Source: Micrasema longulum (taxonomy: Eukaryota; Arthropoda; Insecta; Trichoptera; Brachycentridae). Taken from it: 64,000 nt of DNA. The stretch lies in NCBI GenBank assembly GCA_022494885.1, contig JAGVSM010003635.1:186001-250000 (forward strand). Reading direction: 5' to 3'. Numbering within the stretch: position 1 is the stretch's first letter; each line of letters starts with the position of its first letter. Both the position numbers and the translations under genes were made by a program. Of the stretch, positions 1 through 9,410 are shown piece after piece. The notes below the pieces were generated by a model, which saw only the letters and a list, made by a program, of their open reading frames with translations, did not search any database and was not told where the DNA came from.

Positions 1-2
1 CT

Positions 3-47
3 ATGTCTACCGGTTTCGAGACGTACCCGTCTCTTCGTCAGGACACC
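3..47 (-). ncRNA. Candidate intact hammerhead ribozyme (type I, short palindromic stem III)
   Basis: Read on the minus strand from 47 to 3. Stem I is GGTGTC against GACAT (four Watson-Crick pairs and one wobble). The core CTGACGA lies at 41-35, with one extra A at 34. Stem II is GAGACG/CGTCTC (six perfect pairs, GGTA loop, 33-18). Then come GAAA (17-14), palindromic CCGG (13-10) and the cleavage triplet GTA, with cleavage expected after the A at 8. All invariant core positions match. A very short palindromic stem III is typical of PLE and retrozyme hammerheads, which may work as dimers. The extra A before stem II recurs in the related motifs of this window. Activity is inferred. Confidence 0.65.
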
Positions 48-245
48 AATTAAATTTGATCAATAATCAAACAAACTTCCAATATACAATATAGTCCTTT
101 ATACGATGTTCCACTGTAATGGTCACCCTATTGAACTTATTAAGCTTACCAACTCCCTCCATCCCCTCTACTTTTTTCATTAATTCTCAAACAAAAGAAT
201 AGAAGAAAGAAGTCAAAAGAGTTGGTTTGCATGTTGGTGTAATTA

Positions 246-289
246 GTGTCCTGACAAAGAGACGGGTACGTCTCGAAACTGGTAGACAT
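246..289 (+). ncRNA. Decayed hammerhead-like motif, right arm of the foldback
   Basis: Same architecture as the minus-strand motif at 3-47: stem I TGTC/GACA, six-pair stem II, GAAAC, short stem III CTGG, GTA. The core reads CTGACAA instead of CTGACGA, so G8, which is essential for catalysis in hammerheads, is A. Probably inactive. Confidence 0.55.
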
Positions 290-339
290 AGAAAATTCGG
301 TAAGTGGTTATATACAAATATTTAATAACATGTTTGACC

Positions 340-565
340 ACAATGTTAATGCTTTAAATATTAAAAATAAAAACAACTTTGTTTTTAACCACTAATATTT
401 TTTTTTCCACCGACCGGTTTCAGAGCAAACAAGCTTCTTCGTCAAGGTTTAAGTAACTAATGAATTATTTCCTGCATGCATCTCAACTTACCACTCTTTA
501 AGGGAAAAAAGTCTTGATTTATTAGCTCCACGTATAGTTTTTAGTAAACGTGGATAAAATAAAAT
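340..565. mobile_element. Penelope-like element remnant (terminal repeat plus 3' end)
   Basis: Bases 340-455 match, in inverted orientation, the terminal repeat at 13460-13545 and 57560-57690, including a hammerhead-like motif on the minus strand at 407-450. That motif has TTGACGA with position 3 U instead of C, stem II GAAGC/GCTCT, GAAACCGGTC. Bases 475-565 match, in plus orientation, the end of the GIY-YIG ORF and 3' UTR at 13360-13440 (Lys-rich end, then a GTCCACGTGTAG-like segment). So a minus-strand arm is joined directly to a plus-strand 3' end, the same layout as the longer copy at 12.7-13.55 kb with its middle deleted. Confidence 0.6.
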
Positions 566-576
566 AGGAAATAATT

Positions 577-1015
577 CAACAATGTTTGAGTATGTCCTAT
601 AGAAAAAAAAGAAAGCTTGTGACCTGTCATTTGATGACTTAAGTGGCCGCTAAACACACTGCGTAACATTCACCATTCTGCCTATATATGAACATCTACA
701 TTCCTTCGGCTCTTCCATCTGTTGACGTTAAAGGTTAAAGAGCTGAAACCTTTATTGTTGCGGATGAGATTCAACTGATAAAGTTATTTCACCTACATAC
801 TAGGCAATGCCTGAATATATTTTTAGATTTTTATTCTTCTTATTGGACCAGGTGGATTCAAGAGACAAGGACTGGATTCAACCCTCAGTGTTACACAGGG
901 TGTAAAGTGGCTACTTTAACCAGCTTATGACAAGACACAAGCCCTATGGATGTCTAGACTTCCATATTTCCTTCTGTAAAATGTTTTTCATGTCTGTTGT
1001 AATATATTAACATCA
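577..1015. mobile_element. Family D foldback element, copy 1
   Basis: Begins with the family terminus CAACAATGTTTGAGTATGTC and runs through the arm segment (TGACCTGTCATT..., GTGGCC..., ACACACTG) and the centre (CATTCACCATTCTGCC, TTCCATCTGTTGAC, GAAACCTTTATT, CTAGGCAA). It ends in the same arm inverted (TACACAGGGTGTAAAGTGGC, AAGCCCTATGGATGTCTAGA). The left arm is internally deleted. No ORF. Non-autonomous, probably a DNA transposon with long inverted repeats; superfamily not identified. Confidence 0.6.
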
Positions 1016-1873
1016 CTCTTCCATTGGTTGATTGGGGAAAACTAATGGCGTCGTTGAAAGTACTTTGTTTTTTTTCTTTCATACGTTTTCAACAAACTTC
1101 AAAGTACAATGTTATGCTTACATTTATATTAACCTCCAGTAGCACTGAACTTTCTCATTGCAGCTATAGATATCCTCTGATAACCTTGATTTTGTGGAAG
1201 ATTTTGAGGCCAGTGGGCCATAATGAAGAAACGTCGCGCCGTGACTGAACTGCCTACTATACATGTTGCCGTACGCACCATAGTCGCGGATAGTAAAATA
1301 GTTATAATGATCTTAATTCTAAAAGAAAACACGTTACTATGTAACCACACTTCAGAAGATCTGTTACCTATGTCACAGATAATATGAACAAACGTAGGTA
1401 GGTGCTCACTACTCACATGAGGCGGATGCCAAATGACATATTGATAACTAGTTTAATGGCTTTATGCGATATCAAAAGGCAGATTATGTTTCAAAGAAGA
1501 CTATTAATTAATACGCCAATTAAAGTGGATGATCTTATAATTTCATCGCTTTTGCAACATTGTGAAAATGCATACATGTTGTCACTTATTTATTTATATT
1601 AATTTACATTGAGAAGATTATAGAGTATCTAATTCATTCTCAATACATTACAAAATATACGCATCAGATTGATGAAATAGAAAAGAGAAGACAAACAAAG
1701 TCACGTTAAATGAACATATATATTTCAATTTGAAAATTGCCTTCCTAAGAGAAATCCCACTGTCATAAAATATATCGACATTCGAGGCGATACGATTGAA
1801 TAGTACGATTGCTCTACCTATCGGCATAACCATTGGCAGGTTAGTTCTGCATGGTGGTAGGTAGAACATCCTG
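1016..1873. other. No identifiable feature
   Basis: AT-rich sequence with a more balanced stretch around 1200-1420. Short ORFs only, none recognisable. Confidence 0.5.
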
Positions 1874-2369
1874 TAGCTCAATCACAAATAACTACCGACG
1901 TGCTTATAAGTGGCGTGATAACAATTTATCACCATTGTTTATCGTATTCGCGATCACAATGGAACATCCGTGAAAACCTAATATTAAATATCAAAATATT
2001 TATGTTTCGCGATGTATAATCCTGCTGTGCTATCACATATTTGAATTTCCCTGGTGTCAATATGAACAATATTCCAAAACTGCTATTTTTGTTTATTTAT
2101 TTATTATTTATCATGCTACTTATTTCATTTAGCCGATGGCGGCAGTTGGTAAGCCAAATGTCAAGGAAAGCAGTCGCCATAGTAATTGTAATTTAAAATG
2201 ATTTTTCGCCAATGAACTGTATTTGTTTACGAGGAAAAGAAAAAACAAACCAACACGAACGCTGACATTGAGATTACGATAGCTTAAGCATGTTCATTAT
2301 TGTTCATTGTAATCCCTTAAATGCTTAGCATGTTTTTAAGTACGTTGATAGTTATTTGTGATTGAGCTA
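1874..2369. mobile_element. MITE-like element with ~35-bp TIRs and TA duplication
   Basis: The left end from 1876 (GCTCAATCACAAATAACTA) and the reverse complement of the right end at 2367 agree over about 35 bp with about three mismatches. TA flanks both sides (1874-1875 and 2368-2369), the target duplication expected of Tc1/mariner-type elements. The interior has no transposase. Confidence 0.65.
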
Positions 2370-3048
2370 TTGTGTTGCTTTTGTCAAAGATAATTATCAG
2401 GGATAAATAGACCGAATTCATTCAGAATATCGGAATTATGTATGCGACTGCCGATCAGTTAAAACAAGCGAAAACCCAAATTAATATCCCTTCTCCCAAA
2501 CAATGATTGGTAGCCCAGCATTCCTAATGAAATATATACTCTCTGAGATACAGAAAACGCAGAATTTTTTTCAGCATCCTCTCCAAGCGACTTCTTACCA
2601 AAGAATTATACACTGTTTTCAGAACCTATATATATATTTTTAATCTTGATATTTCTAAAAACAAATCTAAGTGTTTTAAGGGAGTTATTACAAAATGATA
2701 ACATTTGTATATTAAATGATAACTTAGTGTCAAACAGCACCCCGAGAGCCTAATCCCTAGACGTCGACGCTATTTCAAGCTTTGCTCCATCCATGATATA
2801 ACGGAAATAAAATGTTTTGGACGCTCTTGTGTACGACATGACAAAACATTTATAAAAAAAAATAGTAGCTAGACCTACATAATAACTAGTATATATATAC
2901 GTAATAATCATCATTTCCTTTATTTGCACTCATTGGTACATAGGGCGCTCCATTAATACTCTCATTGCTGCGATTCTCGATCATTTAAGAGGAAACACGG
3001 TCCCTCTTTTCTTCATACAAACGTTTTATCTGCCGTCATCGGACAAGG
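2370..3048. other. No identifiable feature
   Basis: AT-rich. Contains a short TA run near 2890-2900. Nothing coding or repeated was recognised. Confidence 0.5.
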
Positions 3049-3195
3049 TTGATGGTGAATATTACATGGTGTGTAAAGTGGCCACTTATACCAGTCAACG
3101 ACAGGTCATAAGCCTCGTAAATGCCTAGACTTCCATATCCCTTTCTCAAAAGTGTTTTTCCCTTTTGTTGCGACAAATTTAGAACCAAACCTTTG
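3049..3195. mobile_element. Family D fragment, copy 2 (right arm)
   Basis: Matches the right arm: ATGGTGAAT, TGTGTAAAGTGGCCACTT, GACAGGTCATAAGCC, ATGCCTAGACTTCCATAT, then the TTGTTGCGACAAATTTAGA tail. Truncated on the left. Confidence 0.55.
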
Positions 3196-3568
3196 ATTAA
3201 ACCATTCAACGTTAGTAACACTGTCGCATCGTTCAGACATTATTTAAGTTTACTGACTTTTACTTCCATTCCTTTATAGCGTACAGTTTACACAAACCAA
3301 TTAAAGCAATCCTAGTTTCATAAGCAATTAGCAAAATTAAAGGGGCAGTTAAATAATTATACGCGCACATCCGCTGGATTTGCGTCTCACTGTCCGTAAT
3401 GAATTATCTACCGTGGTATACGTTTAGTATGTATAGGCGCTTTTTTACTAAAACCCTACGCTGACGGTAAGTTTTTTCAAACCTCTCGACTGGTAGGAAA
3501 CACTTTGTTTTTAATTATTTATTGTGTATGCAGATAATTGGTAGAGTTCCATAATAAAATTTGGTAAA
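3196..3568. other. No identifiable feature
   Basis: Mixed-composition sequence with no ORF of note and no repeat recognised. Confidence 0.45.
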
Positions 3569-4484
3569 GTATCCAAAATAAAACATTTTTTTGGATTTAA
3601 TTCGACATTTTTTTTTTTAATACATAGATATGTGACGTGTTTCGTTTTGTTAGGACAATATCAAACTTACTTAAATATTTACAATGTTTCCTTATATACT
3701 GAAAATATTTGCTGTTTAATTAAATAAGTGAATAATAGTGATAATAGTTTATAGGGGTATTTAACAAATATTGCGACCAAGAAAAGTAACGTAATTAAAA
3801 ATCAATTACTCAGTTTATTCTTATAAAGAAGTTCAGTGGTTGTTTTAAATATTTTTATTTATTAATAGATTATTAAAGAAAGCCAAACAATTTTTTTTCT
3901 TCAATTTTCATCGGCGCTATGATTTTTTTAATGTTTGTGTTTCTGAAATAACTCCGTGTGTGTCGTCAGATGTTCTCTTCCGCTCATTCACGATTAGCTC
4001 TGCCCATTGATCCGTTGTCGGTGAGCATACCGGAAATCTTTCATAACTCTCTTATGGTCGATTCATATGAACTAGAGACGTCGTTCAGAGTAGTTCGTTT
4101 TCATTGATATATTTTGTATGACTTTTTCTAACATTTTCAAAAAACTTCGGACTACAATTTAAAAGTCCAATTTTTACCGCGCCTAAGAAAACATTCTTTG
4201 TAACCAATTTATCGTTAGGCTGAAGTTTCTTATTGATTTTTAATTACGTTACTTTTCTTTGTCTATAAAAAAATCCTCAATGCTTGTTAAATACCCCCAT
4301 AAATTGTTACCACAATTATGCCCCCTACCTATGTCATTAAACAGCTATTATTGTTAGTGTATAAGAAAACTTTGTAAGTATTAAAGTTAGTTTAGTAATG
4401 TCCTAACAAGGCAAACGCTTCACATATATTTATTTTAAATAATAATAGAATTGAATCCAATAAAAGTGTTTTATTTTCGATAAC
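3569..4484. mobile_element. ~915-bp non-autonomous element with ~240-bp inverted arms
   Basis: Left arm (about 3569-3810) and right arm (about 4235-4484) are inverted copies. Shared landmarks are AAAATAAAACA, TTGGATT, TTGTTAGGACA, GCTGTTTAAT, GGGGTATTTAACAA and AGAAAAGTAACGTAATTAAA. The middle (3820-4230) has no ORF. Arm divergence looks like 15-25%, so the copy is old. The long arms suggest a TIR DNA transposon derivative or foldback element; superfamily unknown. Confidence 0.65.
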
Positions 4485-4639
4485 TATAACGATAACGATA
4501 ACAAATTTTACTATTTATAAAAATTCTTATTTTTAGTCCTCTAATGTAGGACACTACATCAGTATACCTGTTTGAGCGTGTATTTATATTTGAATTAACA
4601 CTTATTTTAACGATCTCGTAGATATGACAATAAATCGGT

Positions 4640-4810
4640 GGCCTCCGTGGTGTACTGGTCAAGACGCTTGACTCACACACGGAAGGTTCCGGGTTCGATT
4701 TCCGGTGAGAACACAAAAATTAAATGTGATTTTTCTTAAGCCTGGGTGTTCTGTGATGTAATTCACCACTGTAATTGGGCTTCCTGGCATGTTGTGGTGC
4801 AAAAAAAAAA
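4640..4810 (+). mobile_element. SINE-A, tRNA-derived, full length
   Basis: The tRNA-like head has A box TGGTGTACTGGTC, an anticodon-type loop CTCACAC (CAC, as in tRNA-Val) and B box GGGTTCGATTTCC. The body follows, with CTGTGATGTAATTCACC, GTAATTGGGC and GTTGTGGTGC, then poly(A). Polymerase III promoter boxes are inferred from tRNA similarity. Other copies: 15372-15500, 51638-51809, 52010-52136. Confidence 0.8.
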
Positions 4811-4825
4811 TACATAAACGGGTAA

Positions 4826-4945
4826 TTTAGAGCGTTTTTTATTGACTTTTAACTTATTTCAATAAGTTTCGGTTTCAGTTGAAACCAGAGCAGAAACCAA
4901 AATACGGTTTCATTTAAAAGTCTTGTTTCGGTCGGTCAATACCAT
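4826..4945 (+). repeat. Interspersed repeat H (GGTTTCAGTTGAAACC-type)
   Basis: Shares order and wording with the minus strand of 63062-63200: GCGTTTT, TTTCGGTTTCAGTT, AGAAACCAAAAT, TTTCGGTCGGTCA. Internal short palindromes such as TTTCAGTTGAAA suggest a transposon end; not classified. Confidence 0.45.
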
Positions 4946-5184
4946 TTACTTGAATAGTTAACTTGAATGTGTACAAAGGGTTAGTGAAAGGAATGCAATG
5001 TCGTTATATCATTCTGCGGAAAACGTCTTTCTAAGTCAAAGTGCCGAAAATTAACGACGTGTGACGATACAATAACATGCTCTTTCATGCCTCGCCTAGG
5101 CCCGGTAATATCAACAACTGTCTTCTACTTATTTGCCACGAATCGGATCATTTAATAGATGTGACTATAAAAGCATTTGCTTGA

Positions 5185-5545
5185 TAGAATGAACCTATCT
5201 GAAACTTCTAAATGTAGGTTCTGCAGTGCAGATGAGGAAACACCTATACACGTTATATGTTAATGTGATGCTTTACATCATAAAAGAAGCGGCATCCTCG
5301 GGGGACCACCGGTTAAACCTGAGGATGTTAAAAAGCTCGCCCCCTAACAGCCAGATATTTTATGGATCTGAGCTTGAAAGGAAAGATTTAGCAAAATGTA
5401 AACTCTCGCCTTCCATACAGTAGCCAGGCTCTTTATAGACCTGGGCTTAGAGGGGGTGAACTATTCACGGGAACCCGTCACAATAGTTCTGCACAGGTCG
5501 CAGTGACGTCAGGAGCTTGTATAGCATTGACCCCCACCACTAAGA
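5185..5545 (+). pseudogene. R1/Jockey-like non-LTR retrotransposon ORF2 C-terminus, broken
   Basis: One frame reads ETSKCRFCSADEETPIHVIC followed by stop, CDALHHKRSGILGG and PVKPEDVKKLAP. This is the Cys/His block (CxxC...H..C) with an RRxxxLG-like continuation typical of the end of non-LTR retrotransposon ORF2. In-frame stops show decay. The 3' UTR (5400-5545: GTAGCCAGGCTCTT, GGGCTTAGAGGG, CACAGGTCGCAGTGA) recurs inverted at 41575-41745, and the Cys block recurs at 57440-57550. Confidence 0.65.
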
Positions 5546-6000
5546 ATAAGAATAATAAGAATAAAAAAATAATTTTCTTAGTCTCTAGCGAAAAACTAAG
5601 AAAAATATGTAATATTTAAAAAATAATGTAAACATAACAGTAAAATTTTGATGAAATTGATGGTCTACACAAATATAAAACTTCAATCTTGCCTCTAATA
5701 TTGTTTCGTGCATTTGTTTTGAATTTTTCAATACCCTTATTAGTGCAATATAATTTATTATTACTTCATCTTTTTTTGTAATTTTTTTTACCATAGTTAT
5801 TGTTATGTATAAAAAAAGTTATTATTATTACAAGACAGTTGATAAATTATAAATATTTAGATAAATTTAATTAATTAGTATAAATTACATCTATTTTCAT
5901 TTTTTTTTTAAATAATCTTATTTTCAATATATAATTGGTGAAAGATGATAAGCGTAATTATTTTTGTTATTTCTATTTGTATGATTTAAATATATGCAGA
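5546..6000. other. Very AT-rich sequence, nothing identified
   Basis: Over 75% A+T by eye, with AAGAATAA-type simple sequence at 5540-5570. No coding signal. Confidence 0.5.
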
Positions 6001-6002
6001 GT

Positions 6003-6545
6003 TGAAGGACATTTTCTGGAAGAGAATATAGAAGTCTAGAGATTTACAGGATTAATAACCTGTCATTGGCTGGTTTTAGTGGCCATTTTACACACTGTGT
6101 AACGTTTACCATTTTGCCTGTGTTTGAATACCTAAATTCCTTCGATTTTTCCATCTGTTGCTCTTTGTAAAGCTAAAAAGCTGAAAGCTTTATGATGCAG
6201 GTGAGATTCCGTCTGAATGATTTTAACTGCATATTAGGCAACACCTGAAAAAACTTTTATTTTTTATGATTCTACTCTCAGACCTTATTAATTTCACAAA
6301 TATCAACAGATGGAAGAATTTAAGGAATATAGATTTAAAACAAAGGCAGAATGGTGAATGTTACACAGTTTGTGAAATGGCCACTTTAACTAGCCAATGA
6401 CAGGTCATACGCCGTGTAAACGTCTAGACTTCTGAATTCTCGTCTATAAAATGTTCTTCATCTCTTTTATAATATATTAATATTAATAACTGTCAAGGAG
6501 ATTAGATTCAGTTCTTGTCTATAAAAAAAATTGGAAAAACTCAAA
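6003..6545. mobile_element. Family D foldback element, copy 3, both arms present
   Basis: Left arm (6003-6120: GAAGTCTAGAGATTTACAGG, TGTCATTGGCTGG, GTGGCCATTTTACACACTG), centre with TTCCATCTGTTG and TTAGGCAACACCTGAAAA, then inverted right arm (6300-6545: CAACAGATGGAAGAA, AATGGCCACTTTAACTAGCC, GACAGGTCATACGCC, GTCTAGACTTCTGA, TTCTTCATCTC). One of the more complete copies. No ORF. Confidence 0.65.
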
Positions 6546-6629
6546 TCATTGTGGATTATATATTCAAAATATCGTTAATTTACCAATTTGGGTTTACAAA
6601 ACATCAATTTGTGGTCGAATTTGTAATGT

Positions 6630-6662
6630 GGGTATAAAATACACCACAGAAATTCAGGCGCA
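6630..6662 (+). promoter_or_regulatory. Candidate core promoter (TATA box and initiator)
   Basis: GGTATAAAATAC at about 6630-6641 is a strong TATA match. An initiator-like TTCAGG lies about 20-25 bp downstream, and a CAAAATG start with good insect Kozak context follows at 6675. Spacing is slightly short for the initiator but otherwise typical. Inference only. Confidence 0.35.
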
Positions 6663-6677
6663 TTTATGTAAATCAAA

Positions 6678-6770
6678 ATGCTAGCTATTTCACTGATTTT
6701 ATTATCATTTGCGGCTTCTTATTCACAGCCCTGTTTTCACAGTCAATTATTTAAATTAGGTATGGTGTCT
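6678..6770 (+). CDS. Candidate first coding exon encoding a signal peptide
   Basis: ATG at 6678 opens a frame starting MLAISLILLSFAASYSQ, a textbook signal peptide (short hydrophobic core, small residues before a likely cleavage site), continuing PCFHSQLFKLGMVS. A canonical splice donor, TCT|GTAAGT, occurs at about 6770; a second possible donor is GTATGG at about 6757. A TATA box lies 45 bp upstream. The open frame runs to 6869 if unspliced (63 residues). Small secreted insect proteins commonly have such a first exon. No family recognised and no downstream exon found in the repeat-rich sequence that follows. Confidence 0.3.
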
Positions 6771-6940
6771 GTAAGTACAAAATCCAAATCATACATTTTC
6801 GTTTTCTTCGTGCATAGATCAATGAGGAACGTTAAATTTACCGCATTTCAAATACGAGTATCTGTTTAGATGAAGGGGAAAACAGTTTTTCGGTGAATAA
6901 ATTCAATAGCAAAGACACTATAAGTTTTTTTATAATAACG

Positions 6941-7210
6941 TTCTAAAGCTTTCGATAAAGTCGATCACCCAATTTTTCTAGCTAAATTACAAGCTATTTG
7001 TACAAGAGATTCCTTATCATTTTTCATGTTTTACCTAAGTGAAAGACAACAGTTGATTCAAATCACTAATTTCTTGTCTTCTTCTTGATCCTGAAGGAAC
7101 CCACCTCCTCCATTATTATTTAATATTTTTATGAATGATATTACAATGTTTTTCAAAATACACAATTCTGGCTTTTTGCCAATGACTACAAGATACTTAA
7201 CCTTATTGAA
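6941..7210 (+). pseudogene. Jockey/CR1-like reverse transcriptase fragment
   Basis: Conceptual pieces KAFDKVDHPIFLAKLQAI, LSFFMFYLSERQQLIQI and PEGTH, then an IFMNDI-like segment, correspond to the AFD.VDH, YLS.R.Q.V.I, PQGS.LGPLLF and INDI blocks of non-LTR reverse transcriptase. Frameshifts and loss of FADD show it is dead. Only the palm/finger part remains (about 90 codons). Confidence 0.6.
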
Positions 7211-7275
7211 TTTGCCATCTATTCCACCTGCTGACAAGCCTCAAAATAGAGGCTGGGCGGGTTATACCTTAAAAA
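7205..7275 (+). repeat. Short repeat J (CTGCTGACAAGCCTCAAAAT)
   Basis: A ~65-bp segment with CATCTATTCCACCTGCTGAC and GCCTCAAAATAGA, then GCGGGT, matches 32335-32405. There it follows a hammerhead-like motif by ~180 bp, so it may be part of the PLE/hammerhead family; its place next to an RT fragment is unexplained. Confidence 0.5.
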
Positions 7276-7478
7276 AAAGGGAAATTTGCTAAAAAACTTT
7301 ATTAAATAATAAATATTATTATTAAATATTGTATAGCTGGAAAATAAATTAACTAGAAGATAGTCATGTTTTTGTTATTTTGCATAAAAATGCCTGCCTT
7401 AAAACAGGTTGTACTTAATTAAACAGACTAGACATAATCCAGAGAAATCTATTACCTAAAACGTGTAGTAGATAATTT

Positions 7479-8145
7479 TTGATTATAAATCGAGATTATT
7501 ATTATGATGGAAAGACCGAGAAAGATATTGAAAGGAGGGTGAGAGCCGAGAACAGGGTGAAAGGTGCACTGAAATTTACTTTGGCAAACAACTGTTTATC
7601 GCAGGAGGCTAAACTAGCAGTTCACAACGGAGTTCTAGTGCCAACTCTAATGTATGAGAGCGAAGTATGGAATTCGAAAAATGATGATGAAAGTAGGTTG
7701 AATGCTGTCGAAGTGCGATCTCTCAGGTGAATGTGTGGTAAAACGATGCATGATAGGTGCACAAATGTCGAGATCCGTGAAGTGTGGAAGGCTGAGACAT
7801 GCATTATCGACAGAATCAAGAAATGGGTGCTGCGTTGGTTTGGACATGCAGAGGGAATGTACAGCAAAAAAACGGCTAAATGGATCTACGATGCAAATGT
7901 TGATGGATGCAGAAAACGAGGAAGACCGAAAAAGACATGGCACGATCAAGTCCATCAAATACTTAAAGATGGACATGTCGAAAGGAGGAATAATCGGCGT
8001 GCGTGCATGAGAAAATGTATGAATTTAGAGAAAGCGAGCTCTGTATGTCAAGATTTGGCGTTCTATCCTCTCTGCTTACCTCTACGGGGGAAACGGTGTA
8101 TTGGTTTGTTTGTTTGTTTTGTTATTTTTATTATTATTATTTAGA
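7479..8145 (+). pseudogene. Non-LTR retrotransposon ORF2 C-terminus (copy 1 of 4)
   Basis: Frame with one internal stop at about 7728. Residues include RRVRAENRVKGALKF, LVPTLMYESEVW, LNAVEVRSLR, MCGKTMHDRCTNVEIREVW, VLRWFGHAEGM and RGRPKKTWHDQV. This is the conserved tail after the RT domain (VL.PTLLYGSE.W, RW.GH..R, RGRP...W.D). It ends near 8110 and is followed by TTTGTTTG and a (TTA)n tail, as for RTE/CR1-type elements. Related copies: 14532-14885 (-), 19735-20145 (-), 21815-22300 (+). Confidence 0.75.
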
Positions 8146-8149
8146 TCTT

Positions 8150-9245
8150 GCATGGTTAAAAGGCTTTAAGCAATTTATACAAGCAGGGTCTTTATCATCG
8201 TAGTCAATCTAACCATTTTCTTTGCTAGAAGATGATGATAAACGGATTCGTTTTTATCGGATACTAGATCGCATACTCGTATGTCATCTCACCCTGTAGG
8301 TGCATATTGACGTAAATAATGTAGATTATTTTAATAATTAATAAAAACATTAAAACTACTCACTACAGTACTTTAGTTCTACGCTCGTTAAATCAAATGT
8401 ACAGTTTTCTTTTATCTTACTCTGATTGTCTGCCAAAAGGATTGAAAATTTTATGACACATTATTTTAAAACCGCTGGTTTTAAACATATGCAATATGCA
8501 TGGCGTCACTATGAATTTTTTCCGCATACTTACGTTTGACGATTTGAGTATTCAACCTAAACCTTGGTATTAGCACCTTTTCACAAATATATATACACAA
8601 TTTCCACCATTTGTCGTTTGAGATCTGGCCATAGGTCGCTCCCGGCTTATCTTTTTAAAATAAAATGTGTAACCTCTCCATTTCGTGAATTTGTTTTATC
8701 CATTTGTTTCCTTCCAACGTTCACTCACAGAAGATAAAGACAAACTCTTAAAAAAATTCATTCAAACTAAAAGTTCTTCTACCAACTCAAATTTCTACCC
8801 ATGTTCAGATCCCAATCACAAAATTGTTCCCGTTATTTCAAAAATATTCTCAATTCAATAAAAAAAATACAAAACCCAGCTTTATTATCTGTAATAACTA
8901 TATATGAGGGTATAAGAATTGAACTTACAAATAATCTATACAGAAGGAGTTACTGAGATATTTGCGAAAAACTTTGGAAAAAGAATTGTAAGATTTCTAA
9001 TTATGCTTCACTAACTCAATGAAGAATGATAAGTTTGCGGTGTCAAGATTTTGAGACAGTTTTGAATTACGCTATTACTTAGATAGGTAGGTTTTTATGT
9101 ATCTTTTATTTTGGCATCAATTACAAATTTTTCGTTTTTGGTGGAGTTTAACTATTTTGCTTTTGATACCCTCATTTTATATCTTATAATATTGATTACT
9201 TTTTAATTTGACACCTATGTAACTAATCTTGAATTTGAACTTTAA
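8150..9245. other. No identifiable feature
   Basis: AT-rich single-copy-looking sequence. A weak resemblance to a PLE linker was seen near 8810-8860 but is not supportable. Confidence 0.4.
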
Positions 9246-9410
9246 TCGGGTTGTGGTCCCGCGGTAGTATTGTGGACTCACGGGCCAAAGGTTTGAGGTT
9301 CAAATCTCAATCTACCACAATTCAATTTCCATTTTTCCAGCACAAGTTATTTACAACTTTAGTAAATAGTCTAAAAACTTCAGCATTTTAGTAAATTATA
9401 AGCACTCAAG
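9246..9410 (+). mobile_element. SINE-C, tRNA-derived
   Basis: Head GGGTTGTGGTCCCGCGGTAG (A-box region), GGACTCACGGGCC, then B box GAGGTTCAAATCTCA. The body AGCACAAGTTATTTACAACT plus AGTAAATTATAAG is shared with the copies at 33919, 36229, 41375-41502 and 57138. Confidence 0.7.

Larger units (their letters stand above)
1..291. repeat. Foldback element with ~50-bp inverted arms that carry hammerhead motifs
   Basis: Bases 1-51 are the reverse complement of 241-291 with about four mismatches. Each arm holds a hammerhead-like motif, minus strand on the left and plus strand on the right. The ~190 bp between them is AT-rich with no coding sequence. The sequence just after the right arm (292-325) resembles that after the hammerhead-like motif at 32118-32160, so this is a repeat family. 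PLE terminal repeats (pLTRs) often occur inverted and carry hammerheads, which is my preferred explanation. The left end may extend beyond the window. Confidence 0.75.

Noticed and set aside
8700..8900. PLE reverse transcriptase linker
   Set aside because: A few residues resemble the PLE region before GIY-YIG but no consistent frame could be followed.
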